Notes under the pieces: model-generated
What the model was told of the DNA's origin: nothing
The model's database searches: none
Seen by the model: the letters and a program-made list of their open reading frames with translations, nothing else
DNA from: Leifsonia psychrotolerans
GTDB taxonomy: Bacteria > Actinomycetota > Actinomycetes > Actinomycetales > Microbacteriaceae
Direction of reading: 5' to 3'
Length of the DNA: 64,000 nt
NCBI RefSeq assembly: GCF_013410665.1
Contig: NZ_JACCFM010000001.1
Location: forward strand, 3,348,001-3,412,000
Position numbers and translations under genes: made by a program
Shown: piece after piece, positions 34,596 through 44,100 of the stretch
How positions within the stretch are numbered: position 1 is the first letter of the stretch
Layout: each line of letters opens with the position of its first letter

Positions 34596-35062
34596 CAGCC
34601 CCGTTGGTCGGCAGTCCCCGTTCCCGCTGGTCGAGCTGCCCCGTTGGTCGAGCGACCCCGACCCCGTTGGTCGAGCCTGTCGAGACCCTGCGACTCAGTC
34701 CGGAGGTGGGCGTGCGTGATCTCGACGAGCTCGATCGGCGGTGGGGTCGAGCGGTCCCGGGCGTTCGAGCGGCCCCGTTGGTCGAGCCTGTCGAGACCTC
34801 GTCGTCACCGTTGGTCGAGCGTGTCGAGACCCTGCGACTCAGTCCGGGGGTGGGCGTGCGTGATCTCGACGAGCTCGATCGGCGGTGGGGTCGGGCGGTC
34901 CCGGGCGTTCGAGCAGCCCCGTTGGTCGAGCCTGTCGAGACCCTGTCGCTACCGTTGGTCGAGCGTGTCGAGACCCTGCGACTCAGTCCGGAGGTGGGCG
35001 TGCGTGATCTCGACGAGGTCGATCGGCGGTGGGGTTGAGCGGTCCCGTGAGTCCCGCGGCCC
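34596..35062. repeat. Gene-free stretch with a 144-bp tandem repeat built of GGTCGAGC...GTCGAGACC units
   Basis: Two full 144-bp copies (34666-34809, 34810-34953) and a partial third (34954 to about 35040) are seen. Each joins a 111-bp and a 33-bp part, both opening with GTTGGTCGAGC[CG]TGTCGAG. Inside the longer part GATCTCGACGAGCTCGATC is a near reverse complement of the opening, so each unit can fold as a hairpin. ORFs across it are compositional and rejected. A related element is at 38140-38192. Position between a rightward and a leftward gene fits transcription termination. Confidence 0.85.
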
Positions 35063-37207
35063 CTACTTCCGTTTGCGCCTGCGGGACGCCGCCGGGCGGG
35101 ACCGCGGGGGTGGGCCACCGATCAGTGCCGGGTTCTTCTTGGCGGCTGCAGCTGCGGCCGCCTCGGCTGCCTTGGCCGCCGGTGTGAGTGGCTTGCGTTG
35201 GATGGGACGCGGACGCACGGGCTCGCCGCGCCGCGATTCCCCGGGAATCGGCCGTGATCGACGCCCGTAGATCAGTTCCGACGAGTCAAGCAGCCACGGA
35301 ACGAGCGCAATCGTGACTCCGTGCACGAGCATCAGCTTCTGACGAATGCGCCGGGCCTTGTGGTTGTGCAGCAGGTTCTCCCACCAGTGCCCGACGATAT
35401 AGATGGGCGTGTACACCGTGATCACCTCGGAGCCGTGGGCGGCGCGATGCTCCTTGACGTAGTTGATCAGCGGCCAGCTGATGTCGCGGTACGGCGACTG
35501 CACGATGCGCAAGCGCACCTGAATGTTCTGCGCGATCCAGTCGTGCTTGAGCTGTTTGGTCTCGTCATCGTCGATCGACACATGGATGGCCTCGAGCGAA
35601 TCGTGGCGCGCGGCAATCGCGTAATCGAGCGCCTTCAAAACGGGCTTCTGCATCTTGCCGACGAGAACGATGGCGTGGTCACCATTCGCGCCGAACGTGG
35701 TCACCGGATCGACTTGAATTTCGGTGGCCACGTCACGGTAGTAGCGGTTCACGCCCAACATGAGCAGGAACAGGATCGGCATGAGAAGGAAGACGAGCCA
35801 GGCTCCGTGCGTGAACTTGGTGATCGTGACGACGATGAGCACGACGCCGGTGAGAATCGCACCGAAGCCGTTGATGGAGAGACTGCGAATGATCGCGCCA
35901 CGGTTCGGCGGATTCGTTTTCAGAAGCGTGAGCCAATGCCGCACCATGCCGGTCTGGCCGAGCGTAAACGATACAAAGACGCCGATGATGTACAGCTGGA
36001 TCAGCAGCGTCAGGTTGGCCTGGTAGACGATCAGGATGGCGCTGGCGGCAAAAGCCAGCAGCAGCACGCCGTTGGAATAGATCAGACGGTCGCCACGGGT
36101 GCTGAGCGACTTGGGTGCGTAGGAGTCCTTTGCCAGAACCGAGCCGAGCAGGGGGAACCCGTTGAACGCGGTGTTGGCCGCCAGCAGCAGCACCGCCGCC
36201 GTGGCCGCCTGCAGCACGTAGAACAGGATCGTGTTGTTGCCAAAAGTGGCCGCAGCGAGCTGGGCGATCAGGCTGCGTTGGGGAGAGGATGCGCACTCCG
36301 TCCAGCCGATCAGGTCACAGGGGTTCTCGACGTAATGCACCTTCGCGACGAGCGCGAGCGTGATGAGCCCGATGAAGAGCACGATCGCGATGCTGCCCAT
36401 CAGCACCAGAGTCTTTTGCGCATTGGCAATCTTGGGCCGCTTGAACGCGGGAACACCGTTGGCGATCGCCTCGACACCGGTCAGGGCGCTGCATCCGCTC
36501 GCGAACGAACGCAGCAAAAGCAAGATGAACGCCGACTGCGCGAGACTCTGACCCTGCACTGTGAATGCGGCGGATTCGGCAACCGGGGGATCGCCGAGAG
36601 CGATGCGCACCACGCCGACGATCACGAGGAGCATTGCGCTGGCGATGAAGAGATAGGTGGGGATGGCGAACGCCGTGCTCGCTTCGCGCACACCGCGCAG
36701 GTTCGCTGCGGCCAACGCGATCACGAAGAAGACCGCGAGTTCCACCCGCAGTGAGGCCAACACGGGGAATGCGGAGATGATGTTGTCAACACCGCTCGCG
36801 ACCGAGACCACGACGGTCATCACATAGTCGACGAGCAGGGCGGATGCGACGATCAAGCCGGCCTTTTCGCCCAGGTTCTTCGAGGCGACTTCGTAGTCGC
36901 CACCGCCTGACGGGTAGGCCTTGACCAGCTGCCGGTACGACAGTACGACGGTGAGCATGAGCACGACGACCGCGGCGGCAATCCACGGCGCGAAGCTGAG
37001 AAAAGCCAGCCCGCCGAGCGTCAGAATGAGCAGGAGCTCCTGTGGCGCGTAGGCAACGCTCGACAGCGCATCACTCGCGAAAATGGGCAGCGCAAGCCGC
37101 TTGCTGAGAAGTTGACCCTCCAGATGTTCGCTCGGGAGGGGGTCGCCGATGATCCACCGCTTAGGAGATCGACTTTCTATCGGCGGGGGATCGACCTGAT
37201 TTGTCAC
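35063..37207 (-). CDS. kimA: KimA-like APC-superfamily potassium transporter
   Basis: 714 residues, about 12 membrane segments to near residue 490 and then a cytoplasmic domain. It closely follows B. subtilis KimA as I recall it: FASDALSSVAYAPQELLLIL, VLSYRQLVKAYPSGGGDYEV, LLVDYVMTVVVSVASGVDNI, SGCSALTGVEAIANGVPAFK and TRGDRLIYSNGVLLLAFA. The Asp, Thr and Ser residues around helices 1 and 3 are kept. KimA imports K+ with protons and is inhibited by c-di-AMP. The GTG at 37207 is favoured by a TTGACT/TAGTGT promoter just upstream (leaderless). The tail is Ala/Lys/Arg-rich and longer than in KimA. Amino-acid transport is the alternative. Confidence 0.85.
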   Translation of the reverse strand: MTNQVDPPPIESRSPKRWIIGDPLPSEHLEGQLLSKRLALPIFASDALSSVAYAPQELLLILTLGGLAFLSFAPWIAAAVVVLMLTVVLSYRQLVKAYPSGGGDYEVASKNLGEKAGLIVASALLVDYVMTVVVSVASGVDNIISAFPVLASLRVELAVFFVIALAAANLRGVREASTAFAIPTYLFIASAMLLVIVGVVRIALGDPPVAESAAFTVQGQSLAQSAFILLLLRSFASGCSALTGVEAIANGVPAFKRPKIANAQKTLVLMGSIAIVLFIGLITLALVAKVHYVENPCDLIGWTECASSPQRSLIAQLAAATFGNNTILFYVLQAATAAVLLLAANTAFNGFPLLGSVLAKDSYAPKSLSTRGDRLIYSNGVLLLAFAASAILIVYQANLTLLIQLYIIGVFVSFTLGQTGMVRHWLTLLKTNPPNRGAIIRSLSINGFGAILTGVVLIVVTITKFTHGAWLVFLLMPILFLLMLGVNRYYRDVATEIQVDPVTTFGANGDHAIVLVGKMQKPVLKALDYAIAARHDSLEAIHVSIDDDETKQLKHDWIAQNIQVRLRIVQSPYRDISWPLINYVKEHRAAHGSEVITVYTPIYIVGHWWENLLHNHKARRIRQKLMLVHGVTIALVPWLLDSSELIYGRRSRPIPGESRRGEPVRPRPIQRKPLTPAAKAAEAAAAAAAKKNPALIGGPPPRSRPAASRRRKRK

Positions 37208-37218
37208 GAGGGACGACA

Positions 37219-37243
37219 CTACTCTCCCTACACCCCCAGTCAA
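37219..37243 (-). promoter_or_regulatory. Predicted promoter of the KimA-like gene, leaderless
   Basis: On the minus strand TTGACT is followed, after a 16-17-bp spacer, by TAGTGT, with the GTG start codon about 8 nt further on and no separate Shine-Dalgarno. This is the usual layout of an actinobacterial leaderless transcript. Confidence 0.55.
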
Positions 37244-37271
37244 GCCGAACGGGGCAATGACAGATGAAGCG

Positions 37272-37754
37272 TTATGAAAGTGCTGTCGCGGAGCCGGGAA
37301 TCCGTTCCCCTGCCGCGCTCTGAGCGGCGTCGATGACTCGCCACAGTGCGCTGCGCAGCAGGGCCAATTCGTCGAGACTCAGGCCGAGCTGGTCGATGAT
37401 TCGCGGCGGAATGCTCTCGGCTTCGGCACGCAGGGCGACGCCCGTTTCGGTCAGCGAGATGTCGAGCATCCGTTCGTCAATGCTGCTTCGGGCGCGGCGA
37501 ACGAGGCCGGCCGCTTCGAGACGTTTCACGAGTGGCGACAGGGTGCCTGGTTCCAGCTGAATGGCGCTCCCGAGGTCTTTGATCGAGCGCGGGCTGTGTT
37601 CCCAGAGGGCGAGCATCACGAGGTATTGCGGATGCGTGAGGCCGTACGGCTCGAGAATGGGGCGGTAGATGGCGTTCACGCTCCGTGAGGCGATGGCCAG
37701 GGCGAAGCAGACCTGCTCTTCGAGCTGGAGCAGATTGGGCGTCTCCGCAGTCAA
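37272..37754 (-). CDS. OhrR-like MarR family peroxide sensor
   Basis: 160 residues from a TTG start (MTAETPNLLQ); further upstream codons belong to the neighbouring gene region. LEEQVCFALAIASRSVNAIY places C16 where B. subtilis OhrR has its reactive Cys15. LTHPQYLVMLALWEH, LEPGTLSPLVKRLEAAGLV and DERMLDISLTETG match the OhrR winged helix. Family members leave the DNA when the Cys is oxidised by organic hydroperoxides. No ohr gene is in the window. The gene is divergent from a small Cys-motif protein with a palindrome between. Confidence 0.85.
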   Translation of the reverse strand: MTAETPNLLQLEEQVCFALAIASRSVNAIYRPILEPYGLTHPQYLVMLALWEHSPRSIKDLGSAIQLEPGTLSPLVKRLEAAGLVRRARSSIDERMLDISLTETGVALRAEAESIPPRIIDQLGLSLDELALLRSALWRVIDAAQSAAGERIPGSATALS

Positions 37755-37804
37755 GGTCTGTCCGATCCATGCAAGCCGTGCGTGTCTCGCACCTGTCGAA
37801 AAGC

Positions 37805-37816
37805 TTAGTACACTAA
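37805..37816. promoter_or_regulatory. MarR-type palindrome
   Basis: TTAGTACACTAA is an inverted repeat with 5-bp arms around AC. It lies in the divergent region and directly abuts the start of the 93-residue protein, so an OhrR/MarR dimer here would block that gene and could autoregulate. Confidence 0.6.
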
Positions 37817-37821
37817 TGGTT

Positions 37822-38103
37822 ATGGCACGAACTATACCGACACCGGATGCCGGGCGTCCGCATGGCCGCATGACCGCCTGGCTCAACCGCACCCTGTTCC
37901 CGTGGATCGGGCCCCCACCGCTCGGGCCGTACACGGACGAACCGGAGGCAGCGGTGGCCGCCGCCCAAGCTCAGTCGGTTTGCCCGATGTGTGGCGAACT
38001 CATGTCGCTGCACGAGATCGATCGCTCGGGGGAGCGCACCCAGATCTACCACCCTTCAGCAGAGCAGGCCGCCGAGCGCCGGGCGGCACTCGGTCTCGAG
38101 TAG
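37822..38103 (+). CDS. Small protein with a CPMC zinc-ribbon-like motif
   Basis: 93 residues (ATG at 37822; an in-frame ATG two codons earlier is equally possible). The N-terminal half has RPHGRMTAWLNRTLFPWIGP, the C-terminal half a single VCPMCGELMSLHEID with HP in IYHPSA. One CxxC plus His may bind a metal or act in redox sensing. I do not recognise a family. It is divergent from the OhrR-like regulator and so may be peroxide-inducible. Confidence 0.7.
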   Translation: MARTIPTPDAGRPHGRMTAWLNRTLFPWIGPPPLGPYTDEPEAAVAAAQAQSVCPMCGELMSLHEIDRSGERTQIYHPSAEQAAERRAALGLE

Positions 38104-38139
38104 CCGCATCGCGGGTCGAGCCCGCCGTCGTTGGTCGTC

Positions 38140-38192
38140 GTTGGTCGAGCTTGTCGAGACCTGGCCACGAGATCTCGACAAGCTCGATCAAC
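38140..38192. terminator. GTCGAG-type hairpin between convergent genes
   Basis: A 22-bp arm, GTTGGTCGAGCTTGTCGAGA.., at 38140-38161 pairs with 38171-38192 at 20 of 22 positions. It is the same family as the 34666-35040 repeat. A 17-bp word GCTCGATCAACGCATTC is then directly duplicated (38182-38215). Probably a bidirectional terminator. Confidence 0.75.
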
Positions 38193-38222
38193 GCATTCGC
38201 TCGATCAACGCATTCGCAGCCG

Positions 38223-39227
38223 CTAGCCGAGCGCGCGCAGGCGCGGCGCGAGGTCGCGCTCGAAGAGGTCGAGGAAACGCTTTTGGTCGTGACCGGGGGA
38301 GTGGAAGACCAGGTGGTTGAGGCCCGCGTCAATGTACTGCGCGACCTGAGCGACGGCGTCCTCAGGGTCTGACGCCACGATCCACCGCTTGGCGACCTGC
38401 TCGATCGGCAGGGCATCGGCTGCTGCCTCCATCTCGATCGGATCTTCGATCGAGTGTTTCTGTTCGGCGGTCAACGACAGCGGGGCCCAGAATCGGGTGT
38501 TCTCAAGCGCGAGCGCGGGGTCGGTGTCGTAGGAGATCTTGATTTCAATCATGCGGTCGATGTCGGCCAGATTGCGCCCCGCCTGCTCCGCGCCTTCGGC
38601 CACGGCCGGAAGAAGCTTCTCGGTATACAGCTCCATTCCCTTGCCCGACGTGCAGATGAAGCCGTCGCCGCTTCGTCCGGCATACCGGGCAACGAAGGGG
38701 CCGCCGGCGGCGATATAGACGGGGATTCCATCGTCGGGGCGGTCGTAGATCGATGCGCCGTTGGTCGTGTAGTACTCGCCGTCGAAGTCGACGCGGTCCC
38801 GCGACCAGAGTTCACGCATGAGGTCGACGGACTCGCGCAGGCGCGCAAACCGCTCCTTGAACTCGGGCCATTCGCCCTGGAAGCCCGTGGCGATCTCGTT
38901 GAGGGCCTCACCCGTGCCGACCCCGAGCATGATGCGCCCCGGGTAGAGGCAGCCCATCGTGGCGAACGCCTGCGCGATGACGGCTGGGTTGTAGCGGAAG
39001 GTCGGCGTCATGACCGAGGTGCCGATCTGAATGCGCGAGGTGCGCTCACCCACGGCGGTCATCCAGGCGATCGAGAACGGCGCATGCCCGCCGACGTGGC
39101 GCCAGGGTTGAAAGTGGTCGCTGACCGTGACGCTGTCGAAGCCGTGTTCCTCGGCCATCACCCCCAGCTCAACGAGTTCACGCGGCGCGAACTGCTCAGC
39201 CGATGCCTTCAAACCCAACTTCAACAC
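38223..39227 (-). CDS. fgd: F420-dependent glucose-6-phosphate dehydrogenase
   Basis: 334 residues, luciferase-like TIM barrel. [58 protein letters not shown] and [20 protein letters not shown] are almost word for word those of mycobacterial Fgd1, including the H40-region and E109-region active-site segments. [20 protein letters not shown] covers the phosphate-binding loop. It oxidises glucose 6-phosphate and reduces coenzyme F420. The GTG start has GGAGG at good spacing. It implies that the organism makes F420; no F420 synthesis gene is in the window. Confidence 0.95.
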   Translation of the reverse strand: MLKLGLKASAEQFAPRELVELGVMAEEHGFDSVTVSDHFQPWRHVGGHAPFSIAWMTAVGERTSRIQIGTSVMTPTFRYNPAVIAQAFATMGCLYPGRIMLGVGTGEALNEIATGFQGEWPEFKERFARLRESVDLMRELWSRDRVDFDGEYYTTNGASIYDRPDDGIPVYIAAGGPFVARYAGRSGDGFICTSGKGMELYTEKLLPAVAEGAEQAGRNLADIDRMIEIKISYDTDPALALENTRFWAPLSLTAEQKHSIEDPIEMEAAADALPIEQVAKRWIVASDPEDAVAQVAQYIDAGLNHLVFHSPGHDQKRFLDLFERDLAPRLRALG

Positions 39228-39339
39228 GGTGCCTCCACTTAGTACTGTCGATCACTCCAGGCCGATGATTCTGCTCTCACGACACTAGCGAGAAGTGGGC
39301 CCTCTGTGCCGTTCTGGCCGCAGGTCATTGCATGCGTGC

Positions 39340-39945
39340 TCAGGTGAGCGACGCCAGGATGTCGGCCCGCACATCGGCGAGACGGCGGCGCAACTCGGAC
39401 ACGGTGTCGAGCGGCACCTGCGACCGAGCGGCCGCCGTGCGCAGATCGGCGCGCAACTGCTGGCGGAACTCGGTGAGAACCATCTCGGCTTCGCGCAGGG
39501 CACGGGTGGAATCGGCGTGCTGCTTCGACTCAGTGCCGTGCTGCTTCGACTCGGAAGCGGCTTGCCGGGCAGCCGAAGCGAGATCGGCCCGCAAGCTCTT
39601 CATGGCCGCGTTCACCCCCGAACGCACCTCGTCGGCGAGGCGACGCACCGAATCGGTGACCTCGTTCTCGATTGCATCAAGCTCGCCCTGGCGGGTCGCC
39701 AGTTCGGCGCGGCCGGCCTCCGTGATGGAGTAGACGGTCTTGCGGCCGTCTGACGTCTTCGTGACGAGTCCGTCTTCTTCGAGTTTGGCCAGTCGGGGGT
39801 AGATCGTGCCGGCGCTCGGGCTGTAGGTGCCGCCGAATCGTTCGCTCAGTGCCTGGATCAGCTCGTAGCCGTGTCGGGGCTGCTCGGCGAGAAGGCTGAG
39901 CAGGTAGAGACGCAGGCTGCCGTGGGAGAAGACCGGGGGAGTCAT
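39340..39945 (-). CDS. PadR family transcriptional regulator
   Basis: 201 residues. The N-terminal wHTH reads LYLLSLLAEQPRHGYELIQA, then SAGTIYPRLAKLEEDGLV and DGRKTVYSITEAGRAEL, all PadR. A long helical C-terminal part (about 100-200, coiled-coil-like, with repeated SESKQHGTESKQHAD) replaces the usual short dimerisation helix. The ATG overlaps the stop of the DUF4097 gene (ATGA), so both are in one leftward operon preceded by a strong palindrome. Confidence 0.9.
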   Translation of the reverse strand: MTPPVFSHGSLRLYLLSLLAEQPRHGYELIQALSERFGGTYSPSAGTIYPRLAKLEEDGLVTKTSDGRKTVYSITEAGRAELATRQGELDAIENEVTDSVRRLADEVRSGVNAAMKSLRADLASAARQAASESKQHGTESKQHADSTRALREAEMVLTEFRQQLRADLRTAAARSQVPLDTVSELRRRLADVRADILASLT

Positions 39946-40772
39946 GCCGACGCCTCCGTGCTCGTTTCTGAGGCGCGACGCACGACCGAGATGTCACCGG
40001 AGACCGAGTTGGCATTCAGTTCGAGCCACGAGCCCGACAGGTCGCCGTCGGTGCCGGTGTACCCCTTGCCGAGCGTGCCGCGAATGGTGCGGTCGTCGAG
40101 CTGGATCGTGCCGGATACCGTGTTGATGCGGTAACGCGCGGCTACCTCGGCGGCGAGCCGCACGGTGAGATTTCCACTGACCGTGTTGGTGCTGATGCGG
40201 TCTGGCACTCCCGTGACGTCGAGAAAGACGTTGCCGGCGACGCCGTCGACGCTGAACCGACGGATGCTTCCACTCGCGGTGATCTCGCCCGACACGGTGT
40301 GCGCCGAGACGGTTCCGGTGTGGTTGCGCACCGAGAACTCGCCATTTACGCCGTTGAGTTCGAGCCCACCCGTGCAGCCGTCGACCGTCACGTCCCCCGA
40401 GACGGTGCTGAGACGGGCGTCGTTGGCGAGGCCCGAGATGAGGGCGTCGGCCGAGACCACGCCGAATTTCAGCGCGACATCCCGCGGCACCATGATGCTT
40501 ACGTCGGCCTGGGCGCTGCCGCGGAACGAGCTGAACACTTCGATGAAGTTGTCCCAGCGCAATTGGGGGTGATCGATCTCGAGAGTGTCGCCATCCATTT
40601 GGATCTTGAGGTCTTTGCCGCTGACACTGTGCACCTCGACCCGGGCGCCGGGTTCATCGTGGCCGATGACGTCGACCTTGCCGGCGATCAGGCTGACCTT
40701 GAGCTGGCGCACCAGCGCAACATCAATGATCTTGCTGTGGCCGGGGGCGACCAGCCATTTTTCGAGTGTCAT
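39942..40772 (-). CDS. DUF4097 beta-helix-like protein
   Basis: 276 residues, ATG at 40772 after AAGGAG. The repeated 'VSGxxTVSGxI' pattern (ARLSTVSGDVTVDGC, SAHTVSGEITASG, NTVSGNLTVRL, INTVSGTIQL, NSVSGDISVV) is a solenoid of short beta rungs typical of DUF4097. No signal peptide or membrane segment is seen, so it is cytoplasmic or associated with a partner. It is regularly paired with PadR or anti-sigma-like regulators. Exact function unknown. Confidence 0.88.
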   Translation of the reverse strand: MTLEKWLVAPGHSKIIDVALVRQLKVSLIAGKVDVIGHDEPGARVEVHSVSGKDLKIQMDGDTLEIDHPQLRWDNFIEVFSSFRGSAQADVSIMVPRDVALKFGVVSADALISGLANDARLSTVSGDVTVDGCTGGLELNGVNGEFSVRNHTGTVSAHTVSGEITASGSIRRFSVDGVAGNVFLDVTGVPDRISTNTVSGNLTVRLAAEVAARYRINTVSGTIQLDDRTIRGTLGKGYTGTDGDLSGSWLELNANSVSGDISVVRRASETSTEASA

Positions 40773-41190
40773 TGCGTTCTCCTTGGCGGGGCATCCGTGG
40801 ATGCCGACATCACGATCCTGAAATCTGAATAACGCGATATATCGCGTTGTGTTGATTTCACGATATATCGCGTCTTGCGCCGGCGCAAGGGGGCGGGTGG
40901 GGAAGGGGTATTCGTGGCTGCCAAACGGACCCAGTCCGCTCACGCAGCCCGTCTCAACGCCGCCTTATTGCTTCCGCAAGTCAGCTTATGGTGGTCTTCA
41001 ACGCAAGTTTTGCTTGACGACACACGGAACTCGCCATACGATCAACCGATCCCTCAGATCGATTCTGCTCAGCATTGAGGAGGGCTGTCGCGGCAATCCT
41101 GCCGATGCGTCCATATATGAAACGTGTCAATTTATCCAGGCAATTCCGGCTTGCGTCGGCTCGGCGCACCGTATCCAAGGAGCACAGACG
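40773..41190. promoter_or_regulatory. Gene-free region: PadR operator pair and promoter of the giant secreted protein
   Basis: AACGCGATATATCGCGTT (40831-40848) is a perfect 18-bp palindrome. A second, ACGATATATCGCGT (40860-40873), has its centre 26 bp away. They lie just upstream of the DUF4097-PadR operon and suit PadR autoregulation. A rightward promoter TTGACG (41014-41019), 17 bp, TACGAT (41037-41042) gives an approximately 140-nt leader to the giant gene. No gene is supported between. Confidence 0.75.
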
Positions 41191-44100
41191 TTGAACACTG
41201 CTGTCCAACACTCTCGGCACTGGAGGACGCGATTGATCGCGACCGCAGCAGCCCTCGGCATGGTCGCTACCGGTGCATTCGCCGCGACGCCCGCGGTAGC
41301 GGGGACCTCCCCCGCGGCCGCGGCACTCTCGGCTGCCTCAACTCATCAGATTGCCCCGCTGGCAGCCCCGGAGGTGACTCCCGCCTTTAAGGCTCTCGTC
41401 TTCTCGAAGACCGCCGGCTTCCGCCATACGTCGATCGAGGCAGGGACCGCGGCAATCAAGCAGCTGGGGGTCGACAACGGCTTCGACGTTGATTCCACTG
41501 AAGACGCGACCGCATTCACCGAGGCCAATCTCGCCCAATACGATGTCGTCATCTGGCTATCGACGACCGGCGACGTTCTCGACGCGACCCAACAAGCCGC
41601 GTTCGAGCACTACATTGAAGGCGGCGGAGGCTACGCCGGCATTCACGCGGCAGCCGACACGGAGTATGACTGGCCCTGGTACGCCGACCTGGTCGGGGCT
41701 CAGTTCTCAAACCATCCAGCCAATCAGAACGCAACGATCAAAGTCGAAGACCGGGCGCACCCCTCGACGGCTTTCCTCGACCAGACCTGGGACCGCTATG
41801 ACGAGTGGTACGCCTACCGAGAAAACCCGCGCACCAGCGTGCATGTCTTGGCGAGCGTCGACGAGAAGAGCTACTCGGGGGGAACCATGGGCGTTGATCA
41901 CCCCATCGCCTGGTGCCAGAACTATGACGGCGGTCGGTCGTGGTACACCGGTGGAGGTCACGTCGATGAAAACTATGCCGACCCGCAATTCCTCGAGCAC
42001 CTGCTCGGCGGCATCCGAACGGCCTCAGGCGATCTGGCAGCAGACTGTTCCGCCACCGACGAGGGCAGCTTCGACATGGTCGCGTTGGACGACAACACAA
42101 GCAACCCGATGATGCTCGATGTCGCTCCGAACGGTGACGTGTTCTACGCGGAGCGTGACGGACGTGTCATGCGGATCGACAGCACGACCACCACCACGTC
42201 GACGGCGCTCACCCTGAACGTCTTCACGGCGAACGAAGATGGCTTACAAGGACTGGTTCTCGACCCTGATTTTGCGACGAACAACTGGGTGTACGTCTAT
42301 TGGTCGCCGGCGAACGTCGAGTCCTACGGACCGCACAACAAGCTCTCGCGGTTCAGCTACGACCCCGCGACGAAATCCATCGTGCCCTCGACAGAGAAAT
42401 CAATTCTTCGGGTGCCCGTGCAACGCGATAACTGCTGTCATGTCGGCGGAGACATGGTGTTCGACGCCGAGGGCAACCTCATTCTGGTCACCGGCGACAA
42501 CTCCAACCCGTTCGAGTCGAGCGGTTTCACTCCCATCGATGAGCGCCCGGGGCGCTCCGACTTCGACGCCCAGCGCACGTCGGCCAACACCAATGATCTC
42601 CGGGGCAAGGTGCTGCGCATCACGCCGCACGAGGACGGCAGCTACACCGTGCCGGCCGGCAACTTGTTCGACGAAGCGGCCGACAGCACCGATAAGACGA
42701 AGCCCGAGATCTACGCCATGGGCTTCCGCAATCCCTTCCGTATCGGCATCGATGAGAAGACCAATGCACTCTTCGTTGCCGACTTTGGCCCCGACGCGGG
42801 CAGCGCGAGCAGTTCTCGCGGCCCGGGCGGAACCGTGGAGTGGAACATCATCAAAGAGCCCGGCAACTACGGGTGGCCGTACTGCGCGGGAATCAAGTGC
42901 TTCAACGACTACAACTTCGCCAACGAAGTTTCCGGACCGAAATTCAATCCCCAGGCGCTCGTGAACACCAGCCCGAACAACACGGGGCTGACGAACCTGC
43001 CGCCGATGGTCGACGCCGACTGGTGGACCGAGAATGGCGCGACGCCGATCTATACCGAGATCGGCGTCAGTGGCGCACCCATGGGCGGGCCGATTTATCA
43101 CTACGACGAGAATCTCGACTCTGACGTGAAGTGGCCCGAATACTGGGACGGCAAGGTTCTGTTCGGTGAATGGAACCAGGGCAAGATGTACTCGTTCCAA
43201 CTTGACGAAGCCACATCTAGCACGATCTTCAAGGTCAACCGAGCTCTGCCCGGCATCTTCGATCCAGCCGCTGGCTTCAACCGCATGATGGACTTTGACT
43301 TCGGCCCGGATGGTTCGCTCTATGCCATCGACTGGGGTTCGGGTTTCGGCGGAAACAATGCCGACTCGGGAATCTACAAAATCAATTACAACGGTGGAAA
43401 CCCGGCGCCGATCGCTCATGCAACCGCCGATGTGACAAATGGTCCAGCTCCGCTCACCGTCAAATTCAGTTCTGAAGGAACGCGCCACCCGACAAGCAAC
43501 AGGATCACGCTGGAGTGGAGTTTCGGCGACGGGAGCCCGGCTGTCACCGAGGCGAATCCGACTCACGTCTACGCGGATAACGGGCAGTACACCGCCCAGC
43601 TGACGGTCACCGATGAGGACGACGGGCAGATTTCCGTCGCCAATGTGGTTGTCGTGGTCGGCAACGAGGTGCCCTCGGTCTCGATCGATTTTCCCGATAA
43701 CGGAGGATTCTTTGAGTGGGGTGATCAGGTTGCCTACTCGGTCACGGTGAACGACCCCGACGGCGCATTCGACTGCGCAAACGTTTCAGTGCATCCGGCC
43801 CTCGGCCACGATGCCCACGCGCACCCGATGGAAGCCCTTCAGGGCTGCGAGGGCGTGCTCCAGACCAGTCGCGACGATGGTCATGGCGCCGAAGCGAACA
43901 TCTTCTGGGTGATCGACGCGCGCTACACGGATGACGGCGGGGCGGCCGGCATTCCGCTGACCGGTTACGCCCTGGGCGTGCTGCAGCCGAAGCGCGTGCA
44001 GTCGGAGTTCTTCACCTCAACCGGTCGCATCGGAGGCACGGGCTCCGGCGATGACGGAGTGCGGGTCGAGAGCACGTCCGATGTGCAGGGCGGTGGCAGC

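Noticed and set aside
34666..35040. CRISPR array
   Set aside because: The units are directly joined 144-bp copies with no unique spacers and no cas genes nearby.
40849..41190. Upstream extension of the giant protein start
   Set aside because: The extra 114 codons lack a signal peptide and cross the predicted promoter; the TTG at 41191 has AAGGAG and is followed by a good signal peptide.
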